Made by a program: the position numbers and the translations under genes. DNA of 64,000 bases from an uncultured Phycicoccus sp. (lineage in GTDB: Bacteria > Actinomycetota > Actinomycetes > Actinomycetales > Dermatophilaceae): the NCBI RefSeq assembly GCF_947495705.1, contig NZ_CANLZR010000001.1:372001-436000 (forward strand), written 5' to 3'. The stretch's first letter is position 1. The number at the start of each line of letters is the position of its first letter. The notes under the pieces were generated by a model. It was not told the origin of the DNA and did not search any database. It saw only the letters and a program-made list of their open reading frames with translations. This document shows, one piece after another, positions 26,949 through 35,316 of the stretch.

Positions 26949-29345
26949 ATGACGACCTCCCCGAGCGACATCGGCTCCCGGAGGCTCGACCTGGCCGGCA
27001 CCCGCGACTTCCACGTCGCGGGTGCCGGCCGGTCCCGCCGGGCGGCCCTGTCCGCGTTCAACCGTCAGTGGCTCGCCGAGGTGTGGCGGTCCGCGACGGG
27101 CGGGGCGCCGCTCGAGGGGGTCGCGCTCGCGGCCGTCGGGAGCCTCGGCCGGGCCGACGCCGGGCCGCTCTCCGACTACGACCTGGTCCTGCTCCACTCC
27201 GAGCGTTCTCTGCCCGCGCGGGAGCTCACCGCCCTCGCGGACCGCATCTGGTACCCGATCTGGGACGCCGGGGTACGGCTCGACCACAGCGTCCGCACCG
27301 TCACCCAGTGCCGCCAGGTGGCGGCCGCCGACCTCACCGCCGCCGTCGGGCTGCTCGACCTGGCCCCCCTCGCCGGCGACGAGCAGGTCGTCGCCGCCGC
27401 CCGCTCGACGGTGGCCCACGACTGGCGGGGCAACGCCCGCAAGCGCCTGCCCCAGCTCGTCGAGGCGCTCGCCGGGCGCCACTCCCGCCAGGGCGACCTC
27501 GCGCAGTCCATCGAGCCCGAGCTCAAGGAGGCGCACGGCGGCCTGCGTGACATGACGGTGCTGTCCGCGCTCGCCGAGGCGTGGCTCGCCGACCGCCCGC
27601 ACGGCGGCGTCGACGCCGCCTACGAGCTGCTGCTCGACGTCCGCGACGCGGTGCACGTCGTGACCGGCCGCGGCCGGGACCGGCTCGGCCGCGAGGACCA
27701 CGACGCGGTGGCCGCGCTGCTCGGCTACCCGGACGCGGACGACCTCCTCACGGCCGTCTCGGGCGCGGGGCGGCTCATCGGGTACGCCCTCTCGGGCACC
27801 GTCCGCCGCGCCGGCCAGGCCCAGCGCGCCCGCGCGCTGCGGGTCGGGCCGCGCCGCCCGCAGATGACCCCCCTCGGGCACGGCCTCTTCGTCAGCGACG
27901 GCGAGGTCGTCCTCGGGTCGTCGCGGCTCGCCGAGACCGATGCCGGGATGGCGCTGCGGGCCGGCATCGTCGCGGCCCGGGCCGGGATGCCCATCGCCCC
28001 CGCGACCTTGGAGAACCTCGCGGCGAGCGTCCCGGACCTGCCGACGCCGTGGCCGGCCCCGGCCCGCGACCTGCTCGGTGACCTGCTGGCCGCCGGTCCC
28101 GGCCTGGTCACCGTCTGGGAGGGGCTGGACCAGGTGGGGATCATCGAGCGCTGGCTGCCCGAGTGGGCAGCCGTGCGCTCGCGCCCCCAGCGCAGCGCCG
28201 TGCACCGGCACACCGTCGACCGGCACCTCGTCGAGACCGTCGTGCGAGCCGCCGGGCTCGTGCGGCGCACCTCGCGCCCCGACCTGCTGCTCGTCGCGGC
28301 CCTGCTGCACGACATCGGCAAGGTCCGTGACGCCCACGACCACTCGGTGACGGGCGCCGAGAGCACCAGGGCCATCACGACGCGGTGGGGCTTCCCACCG
28401 CAGGACGTCGAGGTCCTCGTGACCCTCGTGCGCGAGCACCTGACGGTCATCGAGCTCGCCACCCGCCGCGACCACCAGGACCCCGCGACCGTCGACGCGG
28501 CGATCGGCGCCGTCGGCGGCGACCGGGAGGTCTTCGAGATCCTCCTCGCGCTCACCGAGGCGGACGCGTCCGCCGCCGGACCGCTGGCGTGGACCGACTG
28601 GCGCTCGACGCTGCTGGAGCAGCTGGCGGCCGCCGTCCGCACCCGCCTCGACGCCCCCCGACCCGTGCCCGGCGAGCCGCCGGTGCCGGTCGCGGCGAGC
28701 ACCGCCCACCTCGAGCCCGGTCTCGCCGAGGCGGTCCGCTCCGGGGAGCCGCGGGTCCGCGTCGTCTCCGGGGGCGGCTCGCACCGGCTCGACATCGTCG
28801 ACCTCGACCGGGTCGGGCTCTTCGCCGACACCGCCGGCCTGCTCGCGGCCGAGGGGCACACGGTGCGGACCGCGATCCTGCGCACCGTCGACGGGATCGC
28901 GGCCGACGAGTGGCACGTGGAGTCCCCCAGCGGCGCCGTCCCCGACCCCGACCGCATCGTCCGCGGGCTCCGCCGGCTGGCCCGGGGCGACCGCGGTCCC
29001 CTGCAGACCCTCGACCGTCGCCGCGCCCACCTCGCCCGGCCCTCGGGCGAGTCCGGGGTGGGCTCGCCGGGCCAGGCCCGGGCGCTGGTCGTGCCCGGGG
29101 CGAGCACGGACGCGACGGTGCTCGAGGTCCGGGCCCAGGACCGGCCGGGGCTGCTCCACGAGCTCGGGACCGCGTTCGCCCGGGCTGGGATGTCGGTCCG
29201 GTCCGCCCACATCGCGACGTACGCCGGCCAGACCCTCGACACCTTCTACCTCACCGGGGCCGACGGCCGCCCGCTGCCGCCGCCCCGCGTCGCGCAGGCC
29301 GTCAGCCTCGTCATCGACACGTGTGACGGCGTGGCGCCGTCCTGA
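26949..29345 (+). CDS. glnD: PII nucleotidyltransferase/removing enzyme GlnD
   Basis: Bifunctional enzyme that modifies and demodifies PII according to glutamine. The 798-residue protein contains the nucleotidyltransferase motif GSLGRADAGPLSDYDLVLL (about residues 62-80), a PII-uridylyltransferase helical domain, the HD phosphohydrolase domain with LLHDIGKVRDAHDHS (about 453-467), and two C-terminal ACT domains (about 605-665 and 720-790, the latter with VRAQDRPGLLHELG). In Actinobacteria GlnD is known to act as an adenylyltransferase. It is the third gene of the amt operon, the standard arrangement. Confidence 0.95.
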   Translation: MTTSPSDIGSRRLDLAGTRDFHVAGAGRSRRAALSAFNRQWLAEVWRSATGGAPLEGVALAAVGSLGRADAGPLSDYDLVLLHSERSLPARELTALADRIWYPIWDAGVRLDHSVRTVTQCRQVAAADLTAAVGLLDLAPLAGDEQVVAAARSTVAHDWRGNARKRLPQLVEALAGRHSRQGDLAQSIEPELKEAHGGLRDMTVLSALAEAWLADRPHGGVDAAYELLLDVRDAVHVVTGRGRDRLGREDHDAVAALLGYPDADDLLTAVSGAGRLIGYALSGTVRRAGQAQRARALRVGPRRPQMTPLGHGLFVSDGEVVLGSSRLAETDAGMALRAGIVAARAGMPIAPATLENLAASVPDLPTPWPAPARDLLGDLLAAGPGLVTVWEGLDQVGIIERWLPEWAAVRSRPQRSAVHRHTVDRHLVETVVRAAGLVRRTSRPDLLLVAALLHDIGKVRDAHDHSVTGAESTRAITTRWGFPPQDVEVLVTLVREHLTVIELATRRDHQDPATVDAAIGAVGGDREVFEILLALTEADASAAGPLAWTDWRSTLLEQLAAAVRTRLDAPRPVPGEPPVPVAASTAHLEPGLAEAVRSGEPRVRVVSGGGSHRLDIVDLDRVGLFADTAGLLAAEGHTVRTAILRTVDGIAADEWHVESPSGAVPDPDRIVRGLRRLARGDRGPLQTLDRRRAHLARPSGESGVGSPGQARALVVPGASTDATVLEVRAQDRPGLLHELGTAFARAGMSVRSAHIATYAGQTLDTFYLTGADGRPLPPPRVAQAVSLVIDTCDGVAPS

Positions 29346-29443
29346 CCCGCAGAGGGGGACGCGCCCGGTGGTCCGGCCCGCAGGGGGGCCGACCATCGGG
29401 TGCGTCGGCGTGGGGAGCGCGCGAGGGGCGCCCCGCGAGCCGT

Positions 29444-29449
29444 TAGCCT
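29444..29449 (+). promoter_or_regulatory. -10 box (TAGCCT) of ffh
   Basis: TAGCCT followed by 6 nt and GTG 29456; leaderless arrangement. Confidence 0.5.
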
Positions 29450-29455
29450 TGACCG

Positions 29456-31057
29456 GTGTTCACGAGCCTGTCCGACCGCCTGACCGAGACCTTCCGCAAC
29501 CTGCGGACCAAGGGCCGCCTCAGCGAGTCCGACGTCAACAGGACGGTGCGCGACATCCGTCTCGCGCTCCTCGACGCCGACGTCGCCCTTCCCGTCGTCA
29601 AGGCGTTCACCCACAACGTCCGCGAGCGGGCGCTGGGGGCCGAGGTCAGCGAGGCGCTCAACCCGGCCCAGCAGGTCGTCAAGATCGTCAACGAGGAGCT
29701 CGTCGGGATCCTCGGTGGCGAGACCCGCAGCATCCGCTTCGCGAAGCAGCCGCCGACGGTCATCATGCTCGCGGGCCTCCAGGGCTCGGGCAAGACGACG
29801 CTCGCGGGCAAGCTGGGCTTCTGGCTCAAGCAGCAGGGGCACACCCCGCTGCTCGTCGCGGCCGACCTCCAGCGCCCGAACGCCGTCACCCAGCTCGAGG
29901 TCGTGGCGGAGCGCGCCGGCGTCGCGGTCTACGCGCCCGAGCGCGGCAACATCTCGGGTCACGACGTCGTCGGCGGCGACATCGAGGGCACCCGCTCGCA
30001 CGGCGACCCGGTGGCGGTCTCGCGCGCCGGCATCGCCGAGGCCCGCGCCAAGCAGTACGACGTCGTCATCGTCGACACCGCGGGCCGGCTGGCGGTCGAC
30101 GAGGCGCTCATGCAGCAGGCCGCCGACATCCGCGAGGCGATCCAGCCCGACGAGGTCCTCTTCGTCATCGACGCGATGATCGGGCAGGCCGCCGTCGAGA
30201 CGGCCGAGGCGTTCCTCGACGGCGTCGACCTCACCGGCGTCGTGCTCTCCAAGCTCGACGGTGACGCCCGCGGTGGTGCGGCCCTGTCGGTCGCGTCGGT
30301 CACGGGCCGCCCGATCATGTTCGCCTCCACCGGGGAGGGCGTGAAGGACTTCGAGGTCTTCCACCCCGACCGGATGGCGTCGCGGATCCTCGACATGGGT
30401 GACGTGCTCACCCTCATCGAGCAGGCCGAGAAGGCCTTCGACCGCACCCAGGCGGCCGAGATGGAGCGCAAGTTCCTCGCCGCCGAGGACTTCACCTTCG
30501 ACGACTTCCTCCAGCAGATGGCCGCCATCAAGAAGATGGGGTCGCTGAAGTCGATCCTCGGGATGATGCCGGGCATGGGCCAGATGAAGGCCCAGCTCGA
30601 CAACTTCGACGAGCGCGAGTTCGACCGGGTCGAGGCGATGGTCCGATCGATGACCCCCTTCGAGCGCAACCACCCCAAGCAGATCAACGGCTCGCGGCGG
30701 GCACGCATCGCCAAGGGCTCCGGCGTCACGACGTCCGAGGTCAACCAGCTCCTCGAGCGGTTCGGCGAGGCGCAGAAGATGATGAAGCAGCTCGCCAAGG
30801 GTGGCGGGATGCCGGGGATGCCCGGGATGCCGGGGATGGGGTCCGGCCCCGGCAAGCGCGGCAAGCAGCAGCCGCAGCGCAAGAAGTCGAAGTCGGGCAA
30901 CCCCGCCAAGCGTGCGGCCGAGGAGCGGGCCGCCTCCCAGAAGGCCGCCGAGCGTCCCGCCGGCTCGAGCTTCGGCGCCGGGGCCCCCGGCCTCGACCCC
31001 GCCTCGCTCGACCCGTCCCAGCTCCCTGCCGGCTTCGAGAAGTTCCTGGGCAAGTGA
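29456..31057 (+). CDS. ffh: signal recognition particle protein Ffh (SRP54)
   Basis: GTPase of the SRP that binds signal peptides and 4.5S/scRNA; partner of the FtsY encoded 6 kb upstream. The 533-residue protein has the N domain (1-85), the G domain with GLQGSGKTTLAGK (about residue 105), ADLQRPNAVTQL, DTAGRLAVDEALM and SKLDGDARGG, and a Met-rich M domain (about 300-440; LGMMPGMGQM). After the M domain there is an unusually long tail with a repeated MPGMPGMPGMG element, a basic segment (GKRGKQQPQRKK) and an Ala/Ser/Pro end. GTG start fits the TAGCCT box. The TGA overlaps the next gene (GTGA). Confidence 0.96.
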   Translation: MFTSLSDRLTETFRNLRTKGRLSESDVNRTVRDIRLALLDADVALPVVKAFTHNVRERALGAEVSEALNPAQQVVKIVNEELVGILGGETRSIRFAKQPPTVIMLAGLQGSGKTTLAGKLGFWLKQQGHTPLLVAADLQRPNAVTQLEVVAERAGVAVYAPERGNISGHDVVGGDIEGTRSHGDPVAVSRAGIAEARAKQYDVVIVDTAGRLAVDEALMQQAADIREAIQPDEVLFVIDAMIGQAAVETAEAFLDGVDLTGVVLSKLDGDARGGAALSVASVTGRPIMFASTGEGVKDFEVFHPDRMASRILDMGDVLTLIEQAEKAFDRTQAAEMERKFLAAEDFTFDDFLQQMAAIKKMGSLKSILGMMPGMGQMKAQLDNFDEREFDRVEAMVRSMTPFERNHPKQINGSRRARIAKGSGVTTSEVNQLLERFGEAQKMMKQLAKGGGMPGMPGMPGMGSGPGKRGKQQPQRKKSKSGNPAKRAAEERAASQKAAERPAGSSFGAGAPGLDPASLDPSQLPAGFEKFLGK

Positions 31058-31878
31058 GCGACCCGGCCGCGGACGGGCTGAACACCCTCGCCGTCGGAAC
31101 CGGCGGGCCGCGGGTCGCGTTCCTGCACGGGCTCTTCGGGCAGGGCCGTAACTGGACCCAGATCGCCAAGACGCTCGCGGGGCCCGACGGTGACAACGCC
31201 CGCTGCCTGCTCGTCGACCTGCCCGACCACGGGCGCTCGCCGTGGTCGCAGGAGTTCTCCTTCGAGGGCTACGCGGACGCGGTGGCGGCCACGCTGGCGG
31301 CCACGGCACCGGGGGAGCGGTGGGTCCTCGTGGGCCACAGCCTCGGCGGGAAGGTGGCGATGGTCCTCGCCCTCACCCACCCCGACCTGCTCGAGAGCCT
31401 CGTCGTCGTCGACATCGCCCCGAAGGACTACGGCGACCTCGACCGGTTCCGCGGCTACATCGACGAGATGCGCTCGCTGCCGCTGGGTGAGGTGACCAGC
31501 CGCACCGACGCCGAGGAGCGCTTCGACGAACCCGACCCGGGCGTCAAGGCCTTCCTGCTGCAGAACCTGCGCCGGGCCGGGTCCGGCTGGGCGTGGCAGG
31601 CCAACCTCGAGCTCATCCACGCCGACGCCGAGCGGGGCAGCGAGTCGCGCATCGCCGGCTTCCCCGACCTCGGCGGGGCGACCTGGGACGGGTCGGTCGT
31701 CTGGCTGGCGGGCGGCGACTCGGGGTACGTGCGCGACGCCGACGTCGCCGACATGCGCGCCCTGTTCCCCCGGACCCGGCTCGTCACCGTCAACGGGGCC
31801 CGGCACTGGGTGCACACCGACGCCCCCGAGGTCGTCATCGAGACCCTCCGCCGGGTCCTGCGCACCCCCGCGCCCTGA
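31054..31878 (+). CDS. alpha/beta hydrolase
   Basis: A 274-residue alpha/beta-hydrolase of unknown substrate. The oxyanion-hole motif is FLHGLFGQGRNW (about residues 23-34), the nucleophile elbow is VGHSLGGKV (Ser about residue 95), and the catalytic His is in GARHWVHTD near the C-terminus. No signal peptide is present. The GTG start overlaps the ffh stop by four bases, so it is co-translated with ffh, an arrangement seen in related Actinobacteria. Its stop codon lies inside the palindrome at 31875-31905. Esterase, BioH-like or MenH-like activity cannot be distinguished. Confidence 0.85.
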   Translation: MSDPAADGLNTLAVGTGGPRVAFLHGLFGQGRNWTQIAKTLAGPDGDNARCLLVDLPDHGRSPWSQEFSFEGYADAVAATLAATAPGERWVLVGHSLGGKVAMVLALTHPDLLESLVVVDIAPKDYGDLDRFRGYIDEMRSLPLGEVTSRTDAEERFDEPDPGVKAFLLQNLRRAGSGWAWQANLELIHADAERGSESRIAGFPDLGGATWDGSVVWLAGGDSGYVRDADVADMRALFPRTRLVTVNGARHWVHTDAPEVVIETLRRVLRTPAP

Positions 31879-31905
31879 CATTTCGGGGTCACCCCGGAAG
31901 GTCAG
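31875..31905. repeat. 31-bp near-palindrome (terminator-like) after the hydrolase gene
   Basis: Arms of 15 nt around a single central base, with one mismatch and one G-T pair; it includes the hydrolase stop codon. Sequence type CTGACATTTCGGGGT/ACCCCGGAAGGTCAG. The left arm shares CCTGANNNNTCGGGGTC with the hairpin at 9707-9784. No T-run follows, so it may be a repeat that doubles as a terminator. Confidence 0.65.
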
Positions 31906-31961
31906 CGCCGTACCGGTTCGGAGGCCGTGTCTCGCTGACGAACCGGGGTGTCGGGCGTCGG

Positions 31962-31967
31962 TAGGGT
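31962..31967 (+). promoter_or_regulatory. -10 box (TAGGGT) of the amidohydrolase gene
   Basis: TAGGGT followed by 6 nt and ATG 31974; leaderless arrangement. Confidence 0.55.
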
Positions 31968-31973
31968 CGGCGC

Positions 31974-33056
31974 ATGGCACAGGTGCTGCACCTCACCGGA
32001 CCCGTCCTCGTCGGCCGGGAGGAGGAGCGGCCGGAGGCCTGGGTCATCGGCGGCCGACTGACGTTCGAGCGGCCGGCCGGCGACCACGACGTGCAGACCG
32101 TCGACGGCTGGGTGCTGCCCGGCCTCGTCGACGCGCACTGCCACGTCGGCCTCGTCGCCACCGGCGCCGCGGACTTCGAGACCGCCGAGGCCCAGGCGGT
32201 CACGGACCGGGAGGCCGGCACCCTGCTCATCCGGGACGCCGGCTCGCCCTCGGACACCCGCTGGGTCGACGACCGCGCCGACCTGCCGAAGATCATCCGG
32301 GCCGGACGGCACATCGCCCGGCCGCGGCGCTACATCCGGAACTACGCGTGGGAGGTCGAGCCGGAGAACCTCGTCGAGCGGGTCCGGCTCGAGGCCCGAG
32401 CCGGCGACGGCTGGGTCAAGCTCGTCGGCGACTGGATCGACCGCGACGCCGGCGACCTCATGCCGTGCTGGCCGGTCGACGTCCTCACCGAGGCGGTCGC
32501 GGCGGCCCACGAGGAGGGGGCCCGGGTGACGGCCCACTGCTTCGGGGAGCAGTCGCTGCGCGACTTCGCGGCAGCAGGCACCGACTGCATCGAGCACGCG
32601 ACCGGCCTGGTCCCCGAGACCGTCGAGGCCTTCGCCGCCCAGGGCATCGCCATCGTCCCCACCCTGGTCAACATCGACACCTTCCCCCAGATCGCGGAGC
32701 CGGCCCGCGAGAAGTTCCCCGACTACCACCGGCACATGCTCGACCTGCACGCCCGGCGGTACGAGACCGTCGCCGCCGCGCACGAGGCCGGCGTCCCGGT
32801 CTACGTCGGCACCGACGCGGGCGGGTCGCTGCCGCACGGCCTCGCCGCCGAGGAGGTCGAGCGACTCACCCGCTGCGGCTTCAGCGCCGTCGAGGCGATC
32901 GACGCGGCGACGTGGGGTGCCCGCGCGTGGCTCGGCCGACCCGGCCTCGAGGAGGGAGCCGACGCCGACCTCGTCGTCTACGCCGCCGACCCCCGCCTCG
33001 ACGTCGGCGTGCTCGCCTACCCCTCGGAGATCGTGCTGCGCGGCGTCGTCGTCTGA
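31974..33056 (+). CDS. metal-dependent amidohydrolase (imidazolonepropionase-like)
   Basis: Amidohydrolase-superfamily enzyme of 360 residues. Metal-site elements appear in order: GLVDAHCHVG (HxH, about residues 50-59), a candidate carboxylated Lys in GWVKLVGDW (about 145), His in VTAHCFGE (about 185), His in CIEHATGL (about 206), and Asp in VGTDAGGS (about 283). The small N- and C-terminal strands (VIGGRLTF; DLVVYAADP) form the usual beta-sandwich. No signal peptide. Substrate unknown; imidazolonepropionase or prolidase-like amidases are the nearest patterns. Its last 40 bases overlap the convergent TSUP gene. Confidence 0.85.
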   Translation: MAQVLHLTGPVLVGREEERPEAWVIGGRLTFERPAGDHDVQTVDGWVLPGLVDAHCHVGLVATGAADFETAEAQAVTDREAGTLLIRDAGSPSDTRWVDDRADLPKIIRAGRHIARPRRYIRNYAWEVEPENLVERVRLEARAGDGWVKLVGDWIDRDAGDLMPCWPVDVLTEAVAAAHEEGARVTAHCFGEQSLRDFAAAGTDCIEHATGLVPETVEAFAAQGIAIVPTLVNIDTFPQIAEPAREKFPDYHRHMLDLHARRYETVAAAHEAGVPVYVGTDAGGSLPHGLAAEEVERLTRCGFSAVEAIDAATWGARAWLGRPGLEEGADADLVVYAADPRLDVGVLAYPSEIVLRGVVV

Positions 33057-33967
33057 GGCTGCGCGCCTGTCCCGCCGATCGCGGCGAGCTCGACCTCCAG
33101 GGCCCGCTCGGCGCGGTGGGCCCGCACCGACCACCCGACCGCGGCGGCCCAGACCAGGCCCAGGGCGGCGTAGACGACCCACCGGGTGCCCTCGGACGCG
33201 TCGAGCCAGTCGCTCCTGAGGATGGTCCGCGTGTTCGTCAGCACGATGACGCCCCCCACGGCCGAGCCGAGCACCCGCGGCGGGATGTACCGCACGAGCC
33301 AGGCGGCGATCGGCGCCGCCACGAGCCCCCCGGCCAGCAGCGCCGCGACCCACACGGCGTCGATGCCCGCGGAGCCCAGCGCGGCGAGGAAGCCGACGCT
33401 CGCTGCGACCGAGACGAGGAACTCGCTGGTGTCGATGGAGCCGATGACCTTGCGGGGTTCGAGCCGCCCGCTGGCGAGGACGGCCGGCGTGCCGATCGGG
33501 CCCCAGCCGCCGCCACCGGTCGCGTCGACGAAGCCGGCCACGAGGCCGAGCGGGGTGAGGAACCGGTTGCGGAGCCGCTGCCCGAGCCGGTCGCGGCGGA
33601 GGCCCGTGAGGGTGAAACGGACCAGGACGTAGGCGCCGAGGACGAGCAGGATGACCGACATCACGGGCGCGGCGACCGAGGTGTCGAGGCCCGCGAGGAA
33701 GGTCGCGCCCACGAAGGCACCGACGGCGCCGGGGATGCCGATCCGCAGGACGACGCCCCAGTCGACGTTCCCGAACCTCCAGTGGGACGCCCCGGACGCG
33801 AGGGTCGTGCCGATCTCGGCGAGGTGGACCGTCGCCGACGCGGCGGCGGGGTTCGTCCCGATCGCGAGGAGCAGGCTCGTCGAGGTCACGCCGTAGGCCA
33901 TGCCCAGGGAGCCGTCGACGAGCTGCGCCCCGAAGCCGACCAGGGCGAGGAGGACGAGCTTGCGCAT
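33017..33967 (-). CDS. TSUP family membrane transporter (TauE/SafE)
   Basis: Membrane protein of 316 residues with about eight helices, in the sulfite exporter TauE/SafE (TSUP) family, which moves sulfite, sulfonates or related organo-sulfur anions. The two family half-repeats are visible: LVDGSLGMAYGVTSTSLLLA near the N-terminus and VAGFVDATGGGGWGPIGTPA at about residues 142-161. The C-terminus is a cytoplasmic tail overlapping the amidohydrolase 3' end by 40 bp. Upstream lies a 19-bp inverted repeat (33998-34016) that could be an operator. Substrate not determinable. Confidence 0.88.
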   Translation of the reverse strand: MRKLVLLALVGFGAQLVDGSLGMAYGVTSTSLLLAIGTNPAAASATVHLAEIGTTLASGASHWRFGNVDWGVVLRIGIPGAVGAFVGATFLAGLDTSVAAPVMSVILLVLGAYVLVRFTLTGLRRDRLGQRLRNRFLTPLGLVAGFVDATGGGGWGPIGTPAVLASGRLEPRKVIGSIDTSEFLVSVAASVGFLAALGSAGIDAVWVAALLAGGLVAAPIAAWLVRYIPPRVLGSAVGGVIVLTNTRTILRSDWLDASEGTRWVVYAALGLVWAAAVGWSVRAHRAERALEVELAAIGGTGAQPQTTTPRSTISEG

Positions 33968-33997
33968 GAGGACCCCTGACGACCGTGGACGGTGATA

Positions 33998-34016
33998 TCC
34001 GACTGATTAGGTAGGA
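33998..34016. promoter_or_regulatory. candidate operator upstream of the TSUP gene
   Basis: Inverted repeat TCCGAC-n7-GTAGGA (one mismatch between arms) in an AT-richer patch, 31-49 nt before the TSUP start. On the minus strand the surrounding TACCTAATCAGTCGGATATC could include the -10. A cysteine-less Rrf2-type regulator lies 2.5 kb away, and family members of that kind control sulfur genes; the link is inference. Confidence 0.4.
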
Positions 34017-34114
34017 GTTTCGGGGACCGTCATGTCAGAGGTCAACCGGGGCGCACCGCCGTCCCGCATGATGGAAGCCGGGAGGGCCGACAGGAGCCGC
34101 CCGCCCGGGCCTCC

Positions 34115-34555
34115 TCACCCCGGCTCGTCGGCGAGCTCGTCGAGCGTGGGGGTCCACTGGCGCCGGATCATCCGGTGCAGCGGCGTGTGGTGGACGACGA
34201 AGATGAGCCCCCGCTGTCGGCGGATGCCGGTCGAGGTCCACTCGGCGTGCACCAGGCTGCCGCCGCCGGGTCGCGGGGTGGCCCGGACGACCCCCTCGCC
34301 GCCCCCGCCGTAGCTGGCCTCGGTCACCGTCCAGCTCACCAGCGCCGGGTCGGACCAGTCGTAGCGGGAGACGACCCAGACCGGGGAGCGCGGGCTGCTC
34401 TCCTTGGCCTCGGCCCAGTCGGTGCCCAGCCCCCGGAGCTCGTAGGTCGCGGGGTCGAGGGTCCGACGCCAGATGTGGAGCCGTCGGTCGGTGAAGTCGG
34501 TGAAGGCCCGCCGCACCTGGTCGGGTGTCGCGCGGGTCTCGAGGTCGAAGCGCAC
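34115..34555 (-). CDS. SRPBCC (START-like) domain protein
   Basis: A 146-residue SRPBCC-fold protein, a helix-grip scaffold that binds hydrophobic ligands. It shows the typical N-terminal MRFDLETRATPDQVRRAF, central GVVRATPRPGGGSLVHAEW, and a C-terminal helix RGLIFVVHHTPLHRMI. No enzymatic residues can be assigned. GTG start has GAGGAGG upstream. It is the third gene of a minus-strand set (thiol protein, DinB-like enzyme, SRPBCC), 36 bases after the second. Confidence 0.75.
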   Translation of the reverse strand: MRFDLETRATPDQVRRAFTDFTDRRLHIWRRTLDPATYELRGLGTDWAEAKESSPRSPVWVVSRYDWSDPALVSWTVTEASYGGGGEGVVRATPRPGGGSLVHAEWTSTGIRRQRGLIFVVHHTPLHRMIRRQWTPTLDELADEPG

Positions 34556-34591
34556 CGGTGCCTCCTCGGGGTCAGGGTTCGGCGGGCAGGG

Positions 34592-35302
34592 TCATCGCCG
34601 GGACCTGCGCGGGCTCGGGTGCCCGCCATCGAGTCGTGCTCGCAGGGCCTCGGCCCCCTCGCCCGAGAGGCGGTCGAGTGCGGCCGGTCGCCCGGTGAGC
34701 AGGAGGAGGATCGCGCCCATCGGACCGGAGGCCTCCGAGCCCTCGCCGCGACGCCAGTCGGCGTCGGTGGCCACGAGGGCGATGCCGTCGAGGGGGAGGC
34801 GCCGGTTCACGGAGGCGAGCCAGGTCCGCCGCGTGTCCCACCGGCGGGTGCCGGCCTGGGCGCCGGCGTCCGGTCGCATCGCGAGGTCGATGCCGAGCGG
34901 CACCGCCATGTCCTGGCTGTGGACGAGCACGTCCGTCAGCTTCTCGAGCGGGGTGACGAAGGCGTTGTGCCGGCGCGACCCGACACCCGCGCGGATCCGG
35001 CGGATGATCTCGTCGGTGGTCAGCTCGGCGGCCTGGATGACGGCGGACTCCCGGATCGTCGCGTTGAGGGTGAGGTTGCGCCACATCCTGGGGTGCCGGG
35101 CGACGAAGCCGAGCAGGTCCCCGAAGGACTGCTCCTGCAGGGTCAGGTGCGCCGCGACGTGGCGCACCGTCCAGCCATCGCACAGTGAGGGCCGGTCCCA
35201 CTGGTCGGTGGACAGCGACTCGAGCATCGCGGCGGTGCGGGCGAGCTGCTCGTCGATGCCCTCCCACACGGCGTCCGCCTCCGGCGGTGTCCTCGTTGCC
35301 AT
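34592..35302 (-). CDS. DinB-like/maleylpyruvate-isomerase family protein (TIGR03083 type)
   Basis: A 236-residue protein of the DinB four-helix superfamily whose characterised actinobacterial members are mycothiol-dependent isomerases or transferases. The metal-ligand pattern is visible: CDGWTVRHVAAHLTLQEQS (about residues 41-59) and VHSQDMAVPLG (about 125-135). The C-terminal half contains WRRGEGSEASGPMGAILLLL, also family-typical. The ATG at 35302 is chosen because AAGGAGG precedes it by 5 bases. It follows the DsbA-like gene after 14 bases, so both are probably one transcript under the divergent MarR operator. Confidence 0.8.
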   Translation of the reverse strand: MATRTPPEADAVWEGIDEQLARTAAMLESLSTDQWDRPSLCDGWTVRHVAAHLTLQEQSFGDLLGFVARHPRMWRNLTLNATIRESAVIQAAELTTDEIIRRIRAGVGSRRHNAFVTPLEKLTDVLVHSQDMAVPLGIDLAMRPDAGAQAGTRRWDTRRTWLASVNRRLPLDGIALVATDADWRRGEGSEASGPMGAILLLLTGRPAALDRLSGEGAEALRARLDGGHPSPRRSRR

Positions 35303-35316
35303 GGAGTCCTCCTTCT

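Noticed and set aside
34032-34313. 93-codon plus-strand frame starting MSEVNRG
   Set aside because: Mostly antisense to the SRPBCC gene with Ser/Arg/Pro-rich content and no ribosome-binding site.
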